Of a DNA stretch of 64,000 nt, positions 30,185 to 42,462 are shown one piece after another. The notes under the pieces are model-generated. The model was not told where the DNA came from and ran no database searches. It saw nothing but the letters and a program-made list of their open reading frames with translations. The DNA is from Pseudomonas sp. B21-015 (lineage in GTDB: Bacteria > Pseudomonadota > Gammaproteobacteria > Pseudomonadales > Pseudomonadaceae). Position numbers and translations under genes: made by a program. The stretch lies in NCBI RefSeq assembly GCF_024749285.1, contig NZ_CP087196.1, positions 5,208,001 through 5,272,000 of the forward strand, read 5' to 3'. Within the stretch, counting starts at the first letter, position 1, and each line of letters opens with the position of its first letter.

Positions 30185-30237
30185 AGTGCTTGATCTTTTT
30201 TCGGAAGACAAATGCTGATTTGCATAGATCGTGCATA
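30171..30237. promoter_or_regulatory. TGCATA repeats over the repressor start, candidate autoregulatory operator
   Basis: TGCATA at 30221-30226 and 30232-30237 (11 bp apart) and TGCATA/CGCATA at 30171-30176 and 30180-30185, the latter overlapping the start codon region of the repressor. They are the same half site as in 29286-29353. The 11-bp spacing places the first two on one face of the helix. The mutS promoter must lie in the remaining 30240-30373. Confidence 0.5.
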
Positions 30238-30373
30238 GCCAGCGGAAATGTACTGCGGGGGTTTCATGCCTGCGTAGGTCGGACTGCTCATGTTAACCTT
30301 GCGCCCATCGCGGAAAAGCCGGGCCAACGCCCCTCCTTTGCCCCACACCTTTCAACGAATTTGCCTATATCCG

Positions 30374-32953
30374 ATGAATAAAGCGCTCTCCGATCTATCC
30401 TCCCACACGCCGATGATGCAGCAATACTGGCGCCTTAAGAACCAGCACCCTGACCAGCTGATGTTCTATCGCATGGGCGACTTCTACGAAATCTTCTATG
30501 AAGACGCGAAGAAGGCCGCCAAGTTGCTGGACATCACGCTAACAGCTCGCGGGCAATCGGCGGGTCAGGCGATTCCGATGTGTGGGATTCCTTACCACGC
30601 CGCAGAAGGTTACCTGGCGAAACTGGTGAAGCTCGGCGAATCGGTGGTGATTTGTGAGCAGGTCGGCGACCCGGCCACCAGCAAAGGCCCGGTGGATCGT
30701 CAGGTGGTGCGGATCATCACGCCCGGCACGGTCAGCGATGAAGCGCTGCTGGATGAACGCCGGGACAACCTGATCGCGGCGGTACTGGGTGACGAGCGTC
30801 TGTTCGGCCTGGCGGTGCTGGACATCACCAGCGGCAACTTCACCGTGCTGGAGATCAAAGGCTGGGAAAACCTGCTGGCGGAACTTGAGCGGGTCAATCC
30901 AGTAGAGCTGATGATCCCGGACGACTGGCCGAAGGATCTGCCGGCGGAGAAACGTCGTGGGGTTCGTCGCCGTGCGCCGTGGGATTTCGAGCGCGACTCG
31001 GCTCTGAAAAGTCTTTGCCAGCAGTTTTCCACCCAGGACCTGAAAGGTTTCGGCTGCGAGAACCTGACCCTGGCGATTGGCGCCGCCGGTTGCCTGCTCA
31101 GCTACGCCAAGGAAACCCAGCGCACCGCCCTGCCGCACTTGCGCAGCCTGCGTCATGAACGCCTGGACGACACCGTGGTGCTGGACGGCGCGAGCCGTCG
31201 CAACCTGGAACTGGACACCAACCTGGCCGGCGGTCGCGACAACACCTTGCAATCGGTGGTCGACCGCTGCCAGACCGCCATGGGCAGCCGTCTGCTGACC
31301 CGCTGGTTGAACCGTCCGCTGCGGGATTTGACCGTATTGCTGGCACGCCAGACCTCGATCGCCTGCCTGCTCGACGGCTACCGCTTCGAAAAGCTGCAAC
31401 CGCAGCTCAAGGAAATCGGTGACATCGAGCGGATTCTGGCGCGGATCGGCCTGCGTAATGCCCGTCCTCGTGACCTGGCGCGTCTGCGCGATGCTCTCGG
31501 TGCACTGCCAGCGTTGCAGGTGGCGATGGCCGAGCTTGAAGCCCCGCACATCATGCAACTGGCGATGACCACCAGCACCTACCCGGAACTGGCAGCGCTG
31601 CTGGAAAAGGCCATTATCGACAACCCGCCCGCTGTCATCCGTGACGGCGGCGTGTTGAAAACCGGTTACGACAGCGAACTCGACGAACTGCAATCGCTGA
31701 GCGAAAACGCCGGTCAGTTCCTGATCGATCTTGAAGCCCGGGAGAAGGCCCGCACTGGCCTGGCCAACCTGAAGGTCGGCTACAACCGCATTCACGGCTA
31801 CTTCATCGAACTGCCGAGCAAGCAGGCCGAATCGGCGCCGGCCGACTATATCCGTCGCCAGACGCTCAAGGGCGCCGAGCGCTTCATCACCCCGGAACTG
31901 AAAGCGTTCGAAGACAAGGCGCTGTCGGCCAAGAGCCGCGCCCTGGCTCGCGAGAAGATGCTCTACGAAACGCTGCTCGAAGACCTGATCGCCCAGTTGC
32001 CGCCCTTGCAAGACACCGCCGCCGCACTGGCCGAACTGGACGTGCTGAGCAACCTCGCCGAGCGCGCACTGAACCTGGACCTGAACTGCCCGCGCTTCGT
32101 CAGCGAACCGTGCATGCGCATCAGCCAGGGTCGTCACCCGGTGGTCGAGCAAGTACTCACCACGCCGTTCGTGGCCAACGACCTGAGCCTCGACGACAAC
32201 ACCCGCATGCTGGTGATCACCGGCCCGAACATGGGCGGTAAATCCACCTACATGCGTCAGACCGCGTTGATCGTGTTGCTGGCACACATCGGCAGCTTCG
32301 TGCCGGCGGCCAGTTGCGAATTGTCCTTGGTCGACCGGATCTTCACCCGAATCGGTTCCAGCGATGACCTGGCCGGCGGGCGTTCGACCTTCATGGTCGA
32401 AATGAGCGAAACCGCGAACATCCTGCACAACGCCACCGAGCGCAGTCTGGTGCTGATGGACGAAGTCGGACGCGGTACCAGCACCTTCGACGGCCTGTCC
32501 CTGGCCTGGGCCGCCGCCGAGCGCCTGGCGCACCTGCGGGCCTACACACTGTTTGCCACCCACTATTTCGAGCTGACGGTGCTGCCGGAAGCCCAACCGC
32601 TGGTGGCCAACGTGCACCTCAATGCCACCGAGCACAACGAACGCATCGTGTTCCTGCACCACGTGCTGCCTGGCCCTGCCAGCCAGAGCTATGGCCTGGC
32701 GGTTGCGCAGTTGGCCGGTGTGCCGAGCGAAGTGATCGTGCGTGCTCGTGAACACCTGAGCCGGCTGGAATCCACAGCGTTGCCTCATGAAATGCCAGCG
32801 CCGGCCAAAGGCAAAACCGTGGCGCCACAGCAGAGCGACATGTTCGCCAGCCTGCCGCACCCGGTGCTGGATGAACTGGCCAAGCTCGACCTGGATGACC
32901 TGACACCGCGCAGGGCTTTGGAAATGCTCTATACATTAAAGACACGGATCTAA
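30374..32953 (+). CDS. mutS: DNA mismatch repair protein MutS
   Basis: 859 residues from ATG 30374 ([20 protein letters not shown]); the frame is open upstream but this is the family start. It recognises mispaired bases and recruits MutL. Mismatch-binding F-x-E motif at F37-Y38-E39 ([12 protein letters not shown]), Walker [14 protein letters not shown] near residue 617 and Walker [17 protein letters not shown] near 692 are intact. It is transcribed divergently from the tailocin repressor and is the classic left anchor of the mutS/cinA tailocin site. Confidence 0.98.
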   Translation: MNKALSDLSSHTPMMQQYWRLKNQHPDQLMFYRMGDFYEIFYEDAKKAAKLLDITLTARGQSAGQAIPMCGIPYHAAEGYLAKLVKLGESVVICEQVGDPATSKGPVDRQVVRIITPGTVSDEALLDERRDNLIAAVLGDERLFGLAVLDITSGNFTVLEIKGWENLLAELERVNPVELMIPDDWPKDLPAEKRRGVRRRAPWDFERDSALKSLCQQFSTQDLKGFGCENLTLAIGAAGCLLSYAKETQRTALPHLRSLRHERLDDTVVLDGASRRNLELDTNLAGGRDNTLQSVVDRCQTAMGSRLLTRWLNRPLRDLTVLLARQTSIACLLDGYRFEKLQPQLKEIGDIERILARIGLRNARPRDLARLRDALGALPALQVAMAELEAPHIMQLAMTTSTYPELAALLEKAIIDNPPAVIRDGGVLKTGYDSELDELQSLSENAGQFLIDLEAREKARTGLANLKVGYNRIHGYFIELPSKQAESAPADYIRRQTLKGAERFITPELKAFEDKALSAKSRALAREKMLYETLLEDLIAQLPPLQDTAAALAELDVLSNLAERALNLDLNCPRFVSEPCMRISQGRHPVVEQVLTTPFVANDLSLDDNTRMLVITGPNMGGKSTYMRQTALIVLLAHIGSFVPAASCELSLVDRIFTRIGSSDDLAGGRSTFMVEMSETANILHNATERSLVLMDEVGRGTSTFDGLSLAWAAAERLAHLRAYTLFATHYFELTVLPEAQPLVANVHLNATEHNERIVFLHHVLPGPASQSYGLAVAQLAGVPSEVIVRAREHLSRLESTALPHEMPAPAKGKTVAPQQSDMFASLPHPVLDELAKLDLDDLTPRRALEMLYTLKTRI

Positions 32954-33095
32954 CGCACTTGCCTGCAAGCTGTTAGAATCTCGCGCGGTTTGGGATGCTG
33001 CAGGCTAACAGCCTGGCCTGCAGACTATCGCTCCCGAACCTGGCGACCCCGTCCTGAAGGGGCTCCGCTGCCGCCGCCTGAGGAGAAAATTAGAA

Positions 33096-33419
33096 ATGAC
33101 CTTCGTCGTCACCGACAACTGCATCAAGTGCAAGTACACCGACTGCGTAGAAGTCTGTCCGGTGGACTGCTTTTACGAAGGCCCGAACTTCCTGGTGATT
33201 CACCCGGATGAGTGCATCGACTGCGCACTGTGCGAGCCAGAATGCCCTGCCGTGGCCATCTTCTCCGAAGATGAAGTTCCGGAAGATATGCAGGAATTCA
33301 TTCAGCTGAACGTTGAGCTGGCGGAAATCTGGCCCAACATCACCGAGAAGAAAGAATCGCTGCCTGATGCCGAAGAGTGGGATGGCGTCAAAGGCAAGAT
33401 CAAAGACCTCGAACGCTGA
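33096..33419 (+). CDS. fdxA: 7Fe ferredoxin FdxA
   Basis: 107 residues with cysteines at positions 9, 12, 17, 21, 25, 40, 43, 46 and 50 ([17 protein letters not shown] and [12 protein letters not shown]), the pattern of [3Fe-4S][4Fe-4S] ferredoxins. Small soluble electron carrier. It follows mutS by 142 bases and has AGGAG upstream. Between mutS and fdxA lies a short untranslated region with GC-rich repeats but no gene. Confidence 0.96.
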   Translation: MTFVVTDNCIKCKYTDCVEVCPVDCFYEGPNFLVIHPDECIDCALCEPECPAVAIFSEDEVPEDMQEFIQLNVELAEIWPNITEKKESLPDAEEWDGVKGKIKDLER

Positions 33420-33437
33420 TTACTCCCCGCGTTCTCG

Positions 33438-33461
33438 AAAAGGCCCTTTGCGGGCCTTTTT
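33438..33461 (+). terminator. Intrinsic terminator of fdxA
   Basis: AAAAGGCCC (33438-33446) and GGGCCTTTT (33452-33460) with a 5-base loop and a T-run, 18 bases after the fdxA stop. Confidence 0.9.
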
Positions 33462-33487
33462 GCTTTTTCAAAGATCAAAAGAAAGAT

Positions 33488-33591
33488 CAAAAGATCGCAG
33501 CCTGCGGCAGCTCCTACAGAGATTGCTCATGTTCGCGAAATCACGGGTGTACGTGGTTTGTGTAGGAGCTGCCGCAGGCTGCGATCTTTTG
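33488..33591. repeat. 31-bp inverted repeat (REP family with GATCGCAGCCTGCGGCAG core)
   Basis: Arms 33488-33518 and 33561-33591 are perfect inverse copies over 31 bases, separated by 42 bases. A related, partly decayed pair lies at 42361-42462. It sits between the fdxA terminator and the end of rsmZ. Confidence 0.9.
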
Positions 33592-33611
33592 ATATTTTGC
33601 TTTTCTGCAGG

Positions 33612-33742
33612 CAAAAAAAAGGGGCGGTTTGACCCGCCCACATTTCTTCCCTATTCCCTGTGTTCCTTTTCATCGTCCTGATGAATCGCATCCTGCGATA
33701 TCCATTCCCCTCATCCTTGAAGGGCGTGTCTATCCGTCGACA
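33612..33742 (-). ncRNA. rsmZ: Regulatory small RNA RsmZ
   Basis: Transcript of about 130 nt starting TGTCGACGGATAGACAC at 33742 and ending in a GC-rich hairpin (GGGCGG / CCGCCC) followed by eight Ts near 33612. It carries at least six exposed GGA motifs (AAGGATGAGG, ATGGATATCG, GCAGGATGCG, TCAGGACGAT, AAAGGAACAC and the 5' loop), which bind RsmA/RsmE proteins and relieve their block on translation of secondary-metabolism and biofilm genes. The place between fdxA and rpoS is the known Pseudomonas locus. A -10-like TAGTAT lies at 33751-33756. A predicted protein frame across this stretch is a shadow. Confidence 0.95.
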
Positions 33743-33914
33743 CAGTTCAAATACTAAAGCGTTCCCCACCAAGCGCAATCGGCCTTTATGGCTGAAACTA
33801 CCTGTAATATGTCGTTAACCTAAAAAAATAATCATATAAATCAACTAGATAAACCGTGAGCACACGTTGAATAGACAACTGCCAGGGTGTAAAAATAGTG
33901 AACACTTACGAAAG

Positions 33915-33932
33915 AGTAAGCAAAGACTTACA
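33915..33932 (-). promoter_or_regulatory. GacA upstream activating sequence of rsmZ
   Basis: Minus strand TGTAAG-TCTTTG-CTTACT, matching the GacA box consensus TGTAAG-N6-CTTACA with one change. It lies about 175-190 bases before the rsmZ 5' end, the known distance. It makes rsmZ a target of the GacS/GacA two-component system. Confidence 0.88.
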
Positions 33933-33993
33933 CCACAAGACTACAAACCTGAGGCGGCGCCAAAAACAATGCACCTCTCATATCCCAGACAGC

Positions 33994-34031
33994 AAAAAGC
34001 CCCGAACCAGTCAAACCAGTCGGGGCTTTTT
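33994..34031. terminator. Intrinsic terminator of rpoS
   Basis: AAAAAGCCCCGA (33994-34005) and its inverse (34020-34031) form a 12-bp stem flanked by A and T runs on both sides; it ends rpoS transcription on the minus strand, 22 bases after the stop codon. Confidence 0.9.
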
Positions 34032-34052
34032 GTTACCAGTTGAGCGAATGGC

Positions 34053-35060
34053 TTATTGGAACAGCGACTCACTCGACAGGCCGTTTTTCTCAAGAATCTC
34101 CCGAAGACGCTTGAGGCCTTCAACCTGGATTTGCCTGACCCGCTCCCGGGTCAGGCCGATTTCCAGGCCGACGTCTTCAAGGGTGCTGCTCTCGTGACCT
34201 CGCAAGCCGAAGCGGCGTATGACCACCTCGCGTTGTTTGTCGGTCAGTTCCGAGAGCCATTGATCGATGCTCTGCGACAGGTCGTCGTCCTGTAACAATT
34301 CGCACGGATCGGTTGGGCGGTCGTCGGTAAGGGTGTCCAGCAGGGTTTTATCCGAATCCGGACCCAGCGAGACGTCGACCGAAGAAACCCGCTCGTTCAG
34401 GCCGAGCATGCGCTTGACCTCGCCTACCGGTTTCTCCAGCAGGTTGGCGATTTCTTCGGGTGAGGGTTCGTGGTCGAGCTTTTGAGTCAGCTCCCGTGCA
34501 GCCCGCAGGTACACGTTGAGCTCTTTGACCACATGGATCGGCAACCGGATGGTCCGGGTCTGATTCATGATCGCGCGCTCGATGGTCTGACGAATCCACC
34601 AGGTGGCGTAGGTCGAAAAGCGGAAGCCGCGTTCGGGATCGAACTTTTCCACTGCCCGGATCAGGCCGAGGTTGCCCTCTTCGATCAGGTCCAGCAGCGA
34701 CAGCCCACGATTGACGTAACGCCGGGCGATTTTCACCACCAGCCGCAGGTTGCTTTCAATCATGCGCTTGCGCCCGGCCGGGTCGCCACTTTGCGACAAG
34801 CGCGCAAAATGAACTTCTTCTTCCGGAGAGAGCAATGGGGAAAAGCCGATTTCGTTGAGGTACAGCTGCGTGGCATCGAGTGCCCGGGTGTAGTCGATGT
34901 ACTTGTGTTGCTTTAGCGAAGCGGAGTGTCTGGATTTGGCACGAACGGAAGGTGGTGCATCCCCTTCATCATTCGACATCGAATCCGTAGCGATGCCGGT
35001 CTCCATCAGGAGAACCTCATCGTCGATGTCAAACTCCGGCACTTCTTTACTGAGAGCCAT
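34053..35060 (-). CDS. rpoS: RNA polymerase sigma factor RpoS (stationary phase/stress)
   Basis: 335 residues. Region 1.2/2 landmarks [40 protein letters not shown], and [20 protein letters not shown]; region 4 helix-turn-helix [20 protein letters not shown]. It directs stationary-phase and stress transcription. It follows nlpD as in all pseudomonads, where the main rpoS promoter lies within nlpD. rsmZ follows downstream. Confidence 0.98.
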   Translation of the reverse strand: MALSKEVPEFDIDDEVLLMETGIATDSMSNDEGDAPPSVRAKSRHSASLKQHKYIDYTRALDATQLYLNEIGFSPLLSPEEEVHFARLSQSGDPAGRKRMIESNLRLVVKIARRYVNRGLSLLDLIEEGNLGLIRAVEKFDPERGFRFSTYATWWIRQTIERAIMNQTRTIRLPIHVVKELNVYLRAARELTQKLDHEPSPEEIANLLEKPVGEVKRMLGLNERVSSVDVSLGPDSDKTLLDTLTDDRPTDPCELLQDDDLSQSIDQWLSELTDKQREVVIRRFGLRGHESSTLEDVGLEIGLTRERVRQIQVEGLKRLREILEKNGLSSESLFQ

Positions 35061-35166
35061 TGTTATAGTCCTTTGGTGAGTTCGACCTCAAGCTCAAGCG
35101 GCGCCTTTATCCCTGGCAACGCTGGAGCCTGTTCCCTCTACGTGACGGAACAGGCTGGCGCACAAA

Positions 35167-36024
35167 TCAACGACGTGGCAGGAATTGCAGCGGATCTACA
35201 GGCTTACCTTGTCGGCGAATCTCAAAATGCAGTTTCACCCGGTCTGTACCCGTTGACCCCATTTCGGCAATTGTCTGTCCGACTTTGACCTGCTGCCCCT
35301 CCCGAACCAAAAGCCTGCGGTTATGACCGTAGGCACTGACGTAGGTATCGCTGTGTTTGATGATGACTAATTCGCCGTAGCCCCTTAAGCCACTCCCGGC
35401 GTATACCACCGTCCCATCAGACGCAGCTAAAACAGGCTGTCCCAAATCTCCGGCGATATCAATTCCTTTATTCAAACTACCGTTTGAAGAGAATTTTCCA
35501 ATGAGAATGCCACTAGAAGGCCACCCCCAGCCCGTCGGGGCCGGACCGGCAGGAGGCAGTGGCGCGGGTGCCGGCTTGCTGGCGACGGACGGTGCAAGCA
35601 CCGTTGTACTGGTCGTTTCGCCATTTGCCTGGCGTCGGATTACCGTGGTTTTACTCGACGAAGAAGGCGAGGAACTGGACGAACTCACGACTGCCGTTGG
35701 CGTTGAACCGCTGCGACCGTCAAAGCGAATCGTCTGACCCGGATGAATCGTATAAGGCGTAGGAATATTGTTCCTTGCCGCGAGGGCTTTGTAGTCCCAA
35801 CCGTAGCGAAAGGCGATGGAGAACAAGGTGTCTTTGGGTCGAACAACGTACTGGCCGGTGGTCACGACCGGACGCTGGGCGACCGCGTTGTTACGTTCGA
35901 CAACTCCCACACTACTCGATTTGGTACTGGAGCAACCGACCAGCAAGGTACTCAAGACAAGGCCAGTCACCAGACGCTGAAAGCTCGTTATACCCATTCG
36001 CTGCGCAACGACTGTGAGACTCAC
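35167..36024 (-). CDS. nlpD: Lipoprotein NlpD, LysM and degenerate LytM domain
   Basis: Start taken as GTG 36024 with GGGAG upstream (VSLTVVAQRMGITSFQRLVT), giving 285 residues; an earlier ATG at 36087 lacks a clear ribosome site. Lipoprotein signal with lipobox LVGC. LysM domain about residues 60-105 (YVVRPKDTLFSIAFRYGWDY). C-terminal LytM/M23 domain in which the first zinc His is replaced (NKGIDIA) and the HxH is KLHFE, so it is probably non-enzymatic. The family activates the amidase AmiC during cell division. It carries the rpoS promoter region. Confidence 0.94.
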   Translation of the reverse strand: MSLTVVAQRMGITSFQRLVTGLVLSTLLVGCSSTKSSSVGVVERNNAVAQRPVVTTGQYVVRPKDTLFSIAFRYGWDYKALAARNNIPTPYTIHPGQTIRFDGRSGSTPTAVVSSSSSSPSSSSKTTVIRRQANGETTSTTVLAPSVASKPAPAPLPPAGPAPTGWGWPSSGILIGKFSSNGSLNKGIDIAGDLGQPVLAASDGTVVYAGSGLRGYGELVIIKHSDTYVSAYGHNRRLLVREGQQVKVGQTIAEMGSTGTDRVKLHFEIRRQGKPVDPLQFLPRR

Positions 36025-36232
36025 CCGCCGCTCCCTTTGTGGTGGCTGAAAATATGAATTGCCGTGTTCCGGCACAAAATGTCGCAAGTATAACGGGCCG
36101 AACAGGCTTTACCTTTAATGAAGCGATTTGCTTGGCGCACACGTTTGCTGCCTGACGATGAAACGTTTAACCAATCGATGCCGCTGTAAGACCCAGGCAA
36201 TCGAAGAGAATTCAGCGCGCCAAAATAAATGC

Positions 36233-37646
<1,414 letters not shown>

Positions 37647-37659
<13 letters not shown>

Positions 37660-38705
37660 GGGCTGTCCGTCTGCCCCACCGGCACCAGATCGACGAGTTC
37701 ACGCACCAATACGGTGGCGAAGCATCCGGCCGGCAGGACGAATTCCAGTTGTAGAATGTCCAGCGAGGGATAATGCCACGTCAACCCGCCAATGGGCAGC
37801 CGCAGGATGCGACGTTCGTGGCTCATTCCGGCGTTGATCAACCAATCGCGCAGATCCGCTTCGCGCGCGGCGATCGCCTGTTCCAATTCATGGACAGCGC
37901 CCGCTGCGGGCGAGTCACCTTCGCCCCACTGCGGGCCGGTCGGGTGCAGGTCGAGAATCGCCAAACGCGGGTCGCTGCACTCGGCTTCACCCGCCGGGAA
38001 GAAGCTGCGGCTGTCGGTGAACGCCAACAGATCGCCCACCTGAGCTCGCTGCCAGGTGCCATCGGCGACGCGCGCCGCCAACACTTGATTGAACAGAAAA
38101 CTGCGCGCAGTGGAAAGCAGCCGCGAACGCACATTGCGTTGCTCCGGCAGGGCCTTGCGCGCCGCCCAGGCACGGGCATCGACGACGTTGCCGCCGTCAA
38201 AGCCGAACCGCTGGGCGCCGAAATAATTGGGAATACCTTTCGTGGCGATCAGTTGCAGACGCTCTTCGATCGCCGCCTTGTCACCGCTGAACTGGGTCAA
38301 ACGCAAGGTGAAACCGTTGGCCGAATGGGCTCCGCGTTGCAGTTTGCGTTTATGCCGACCGGTCTTGAGGATTTTCAGCGTATCGTTTTCCGCCGCCGAC
38401 AGATCTGGATCGGCCTTGCCCGGCAGTTGCACGCTGAACCACTGGCGAGTCAGCGCCTGACGGTCCTTGAGCCCCGCATAGCTGACGGTACGCAACGGCA
38501 CGCCCGCCGCCTTGGCGATCCGCCGCGCCGCTTCTTCGGTATTCAGACCGCGCTTTTCCACCCAGATCCACAGGTGTTCGCCGTCGCCGCTCAGGGGAAT
38601 ATCGAGGACTTCGTCGACCTGGAAATCTTCCGCCGTGGCTTTCAGAACCGCGCTGCCGAGGGCTTGACCATAGGCCCGCGGGCCGAGCAATTGCGCCTCG
38701 TTCAT
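37647..38705 (-). CDS. truD: tRNA pseudouridine(13) synthase TruD
   Basis: 352 residues. Catalytic Asp at position 81 in [17 protein letters not shown], with the TruD landmarks [20 protein letters not shown] and [12 protein letters not shown]. It makes pseudouridine at position 13 of tRNA-Glu. It overlaps ispF by 4 bases. Confidence 0.97.
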
Positions 38706-39175
38706 GCGCGCAGCAACAAGGCAACGGAGTGCACGGCAATGCCCTCTTCGCGACCGACAAAGCCAAGCTTTTCGGTGGTGGTAGCTTTCACATTCACTTG
38801 ATCCAACTCAACTTGAAGATCTGCGGCAATCAGCGCGCGCATCGATTCGATATGCGGGGCCATTTTCGGGGCCTGGGCGACGATGGTGTTATCGACGTTG
38901 CCGACTTTCCAGCCCTTGGCGTGGATCAGTGCGACGACATGACGCAACAGCGCACGGCTGTCGGCGCCCTTGAATTGCGGGTCGGTGTCCGGGAAGTGCT
39001 TACCGATATCACCCAATGCGGCAGCACCGAGCAAGGCATCGCTCAAGGCGTGCAGCAGGACATCACCGTCGGAATGGGCAAGCAGCCCGAAGCTGTGTGC
39101 AATCCGCACACCGCCCAGCGTGATGAAATCGCCTTCACCGAAACGGTGCACATCATAGCCGTGGCCAATACGCAT
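38702..39175 (-). CDS. ispF: 2-C-methyl-D-erythritol 2,4-cyclodiphosphate synthase
   Basis: 157 residues with the family start [16 protein letters not shown] (metal ligands D8 and H10), [20 protein letters not shown], and [18 protein letters not shown]. It closes the cyclodiphosphate ring in the MEP isoprenoid pathway; ispD (42461) and dxr (62566) of the same pathway are in this window. Its ATG directly follows the T-run of an intrinsic terminator and there is no Shine-Dalgarno sequence. Confidence 0.97.
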   Translation of the reverse strand: MRIGHGYDVHRFGEGDFITLGGVRIAHSFGLLAHSDGDVLLHALSDALLGAAALGDIGKHFPDTDPQFKGADSRALLRHVVALIHAKGWKVGNVDNTIVAQAPKMAPHIESMRALIAADLQVELDQVNVKATTTEKLGFVGREEGIAVHSVALLLRA

Positions 39176-39205
39176 AAAAAAACGCCCCGATTTTTGTCAG
39201 GGCGT
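39176..39205 (-). terminator. Intrinsic terminator directly before the ispF start codon
   Basis: On the minus strand ACGCCC (39205-39200) pairs with GGGCGT (39187-39182) around a 12-base loop, followed by seven Ts that touch the ispF ATG at 39175. It should end transcripts coming from fghA. Confidence 0.75.
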
Positions 39206-39229
39206 GATTCTACCTGCTTTGTCGGACAT

Positions 39230-39390
39230 TAGGGTCTGTTGACGTTTGGTGGCGAGCCGCATTGCAGTGCCAAGTTGTGCGAGGCAAGGCGCGGGATGCA
39301 GCCAATGGTTGTTCCCTTGGCAAATCCCGCAACGCAGCATCGCGCAACTTGGCGCGCAACGCGGCCGTCACCGAACGTCAACAGCCCCTA
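39230..39390. mobile_element. MITE-like palindromic element at the end of fghA
   Basis: About 160 bp with long imperfect terminal inverted repeats (left about 39230-39285, right about 39335-39390; outer end TAGGG-CTGTTGACGTT-GGTG) and an inner stem GCGGGAT/ATCCCGC (39290-39330). Both ends show TA, as expected for a TA-targeting IS630/mariner-type MITE. It encodes nothing. Its right edge supplies the TAG stop of fghA. I think it is a dispersed intergenic repeat of fluorescent pseudomonads. Confidence 0.7.
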
Positions 39391-40233
39391 CGCGCTTAGC
39401 GCGCGCCCATGATGTTGCAAGTGGTCCTCGACAAAGCTGGCAATGAAGAAATAGCTATGGTCGTAGCCGGGTTGCAAGCGCAACGTCAGCGGATGACCAG
39501 CCAGTTTGGCCGTCTGTTGCAAGGCCTCAGGCTTTAGCTGGGTAGCCAGGAAATCGTCTCGATCACCTTGGTCGACCAACAGCGGCAGCTTCTCGTCAGC
39601 CTCGGCGATCAGCGCGCAGGCATCCCATTCTCGCCATTTCGAACGGTCTTCCCCCAGGTACCGGGAAAAGGCTTTCTGACCCCATGGGCAATCCATCGGA
39701 TTGTTGATTGGCGAAAACGCCGACACCGACAGATAACGCCCCGGATTGCGCAACGCGCAGACCAGCGCGCCGTGGCCGCCCATGGAATGGCCGCTGATGC
39801 CACGCTTGTCCGATGCCGGGAAATGCGCTTCGACCAATGCCGGCAATTCCTGCACGACATAGTCATGCATCCGATAGTGCCGGGACCACGGTTCCTGCGT
39901 GGCATTCAGATAAAACCCGGCACCGAGACCGAAGTCCCAGGCGCCGTCCGGATCACCCGGCACGTCGGGACCGCGTGGGCTGGTGTCCGGTGCGACGATG
40001 ATCAGCCCAAGCTCGGCGGCCATGCGCATGGCGCCGGCCTTCTGCATGAAGTTCTCGTCGGTGCAGGTCAGGCCGGACAACCAGTACAGCACCGGCAATT
40101 TGCCGCCCTGCTCCGCTTGCGGCGGCAGGTACACGGCAAACACCATGTCGCAGCCAAGTACATCGGAGCGGTGCCGGTAGCGTTTGTGCCAGCCGCCGAA
40201 GCTTTTCTGGCAGGAGATATTTTCCAGGCTCAT
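39388..40233 (-). CDS. fghA: S-formylglutathione hydrolase
   Basis: 281 residues of the esterase D family. Nucleophile Ser150 in [16 protein letters not shown], oxyanion region [18 protein letters not shown], and [14 protein letters not shown] [20 protein letters not shown]. It hydrolyses S-formylglutathione to formate and glutathione, the second step of formaldehyde removal after AdhC. It follows adhC by 8 bases. Its stop codon lies in the edge of the palindromic element 39230-39390. Confidence 0.96.
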   Translation of the reverse strand: MSLENISCQKSFGGWHKRYRHRSDVLGCDMVFAVYLPPQAEQGGKLPVLYWLSGLTCTDENFMQKAGAMRMAAELGLIIVAPDTSPRGPDVPGDPDGAWDFGLGAGFYLNATQEPWSRHYRMHDYVVQELPALVEAHFPASDKRGISGHSMGGHGALVCALRNPGRYLSVSAFSPINNPMDCPWGQKAFSRYLGEDRSKWREWDACALIAEADEKLPLLVDQGDRDDFLATQLKPEALQQTAKLAGHPLTLRLQPGYDHSYFFIASFVEDHLQHHGRALSA

Positions 40234-40241
40234 GACCGACC

Positions 40242-41435
<1,194 letters not shown>

Positions 41436-41460
41436 TTATTGCCATACAGGGATAATCCTG

Positions 41461-42357
41461 ATGTCCGAAAACCGCTGGGAAGGTATCGACGAGTTCGTCG
41501 CCGTCGCCGAATGCAGCCAATTCACTGCCGCGGCTGAACGCCTTGGGGTGTCTTCCTCCCACATCAGTCGCCAAATCGTACGGCTGGAAGAGCGCCTGCA
41601 AACCCGTTTGCTCTATCGCAGCACCCGTCGGGTCACGCTGACCGAGGCCGGGCAAACCTTTCTGCAACACTGCCAGCGCTTGCAGGACGGTCGCGAAGAA
41701 GCGTTGCGAGCCGTCGGTGATTTGACCAGCGAACCCAAAGGTATGTTGCGCATGACCTGCGCCGTGGCTTACGGCGAGCGATTCATCGTGCCTCTGGTCA
41801 CTCGTTTCATGGGGCTGTATCCGCAACTGCGCGTTGACATCGAACTGAGCAATCATCCGCTCGATCTGGTGCATGAAGGCCTGGACCTGGCCATCCGCCT
41901 CGGCCGTCTGCAGGATTCAAGATTGGTCGCGACACGTCTGGCACCACGACGCATGTACCTGTGCGCCTCGCCGTCTTACCTGGAGCGGTATGGTCGCCCA
42001 CACAGTTTGTCGGAACTGAGCCGCCATAACTGCCTCATCGGCAGCTCGGATATCTGGCAACTGGAACAGAACGGGCGGGAATTTTCCCAGCGAGTACAGG
42101 GAAACTGGCGCTGCAACAGTGGGCAAGCAGTGCTGGATGCGGCGCTACAAGGGGTTGGTTTGTGTCAGCTGCCGGATTATTACGTCCTGGAGCACTTGAA
42201 AAACGGCGAATTGATTTCGCTGCTGGAAGCCCACCAACCGCCGAATACAGCCGTGTGGGCGCTTTACCCACAGCAACGGCATCTGTCGCCGAAGGTGCGC
42301 AAGTTGGTGGATTACTTGAAGGCGGGGTTGGCCGAACGGCCGGAGTATCGAACTTAA
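41461..42357 (+). CDS. gfnR: LysR-type regulator of formaldehyde detoxification (GfnR)
   Basis: 298 residues. N-terminal winged helix-turn-helix (FVAVAECSQFTAAAERLGVS, SSHISRQIVRLEERLQTRLL) and a C-terminal effector domain. It is divergent from adhC-fghA with a 106-base shared promoter region, the arrangement of gfnR (PA3630) in P. aeruginosa, which activates these genes when formaldehyde is formed. Name assigned from context; the LysR family is certain. Confidence 0.85.
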   Translation: MSENRWEGIDEFVAVAECSQFTAAAERLGVSSSHISRQIVRLEERLQTRLLYRSTRRVTLTEAGQTFLQHCQRLQDGREEALRAVGDLTSEPKGMLRMTCAVAYGERFIVPLVTRFMGLYPQLRVDIELSNHPLDLVHEGLDLAIRLGRLQDSRLVATRLAPRRMYLCASPSYLERYGRPHSLSELSRHNCLIGSSDIWQLEQNGREFSQRVQGNWRCNSGQAVLDAALQGVGLCQLPDYYVLEHLKNGELISLLEAHQPPNTAVWALYPQQRHLSPKVRKLVDYLKAGLAERPEYRT

Positions 42358-42360
42358 GAT

Positions 42361-42462
42361 AAAAAGATCGCAGCCTGCGGCAGCTCCTACAGGTATCGAG
42401 TACACCCGTTAATCCGAGGCGCACACGATCAATATAGAAGCTGCCGAAGGCTGCGATCTTTT
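42361..42462. repeat. Degenerate inverted REP pair between gfnR and ispD
   Basis: Left arm 42361-42391 has the GATCGCAGCCTGCGGCAGCT core; right arm about 42433-42462 is an inverse copy with several changes. It fills the whole gap between the two convergent genes and may also act as a bidirectional terminator. Confidence 0.8.

Noticed and set aside
30539..32860. Long open frame (773 codons) on the strand opposite mutS
   Set aside because: Runs antisense across intact mutS; a by-product of high GC at third codon positions, with no recognisable family.
33527..33778. Small open frame on the minus strand between fdxA and rpoS
   Set aside because: It overlaps the RsmZ RNA and the 31-bp inverted repeat; the GGA-rich RNA explains the conservation better than a protein.
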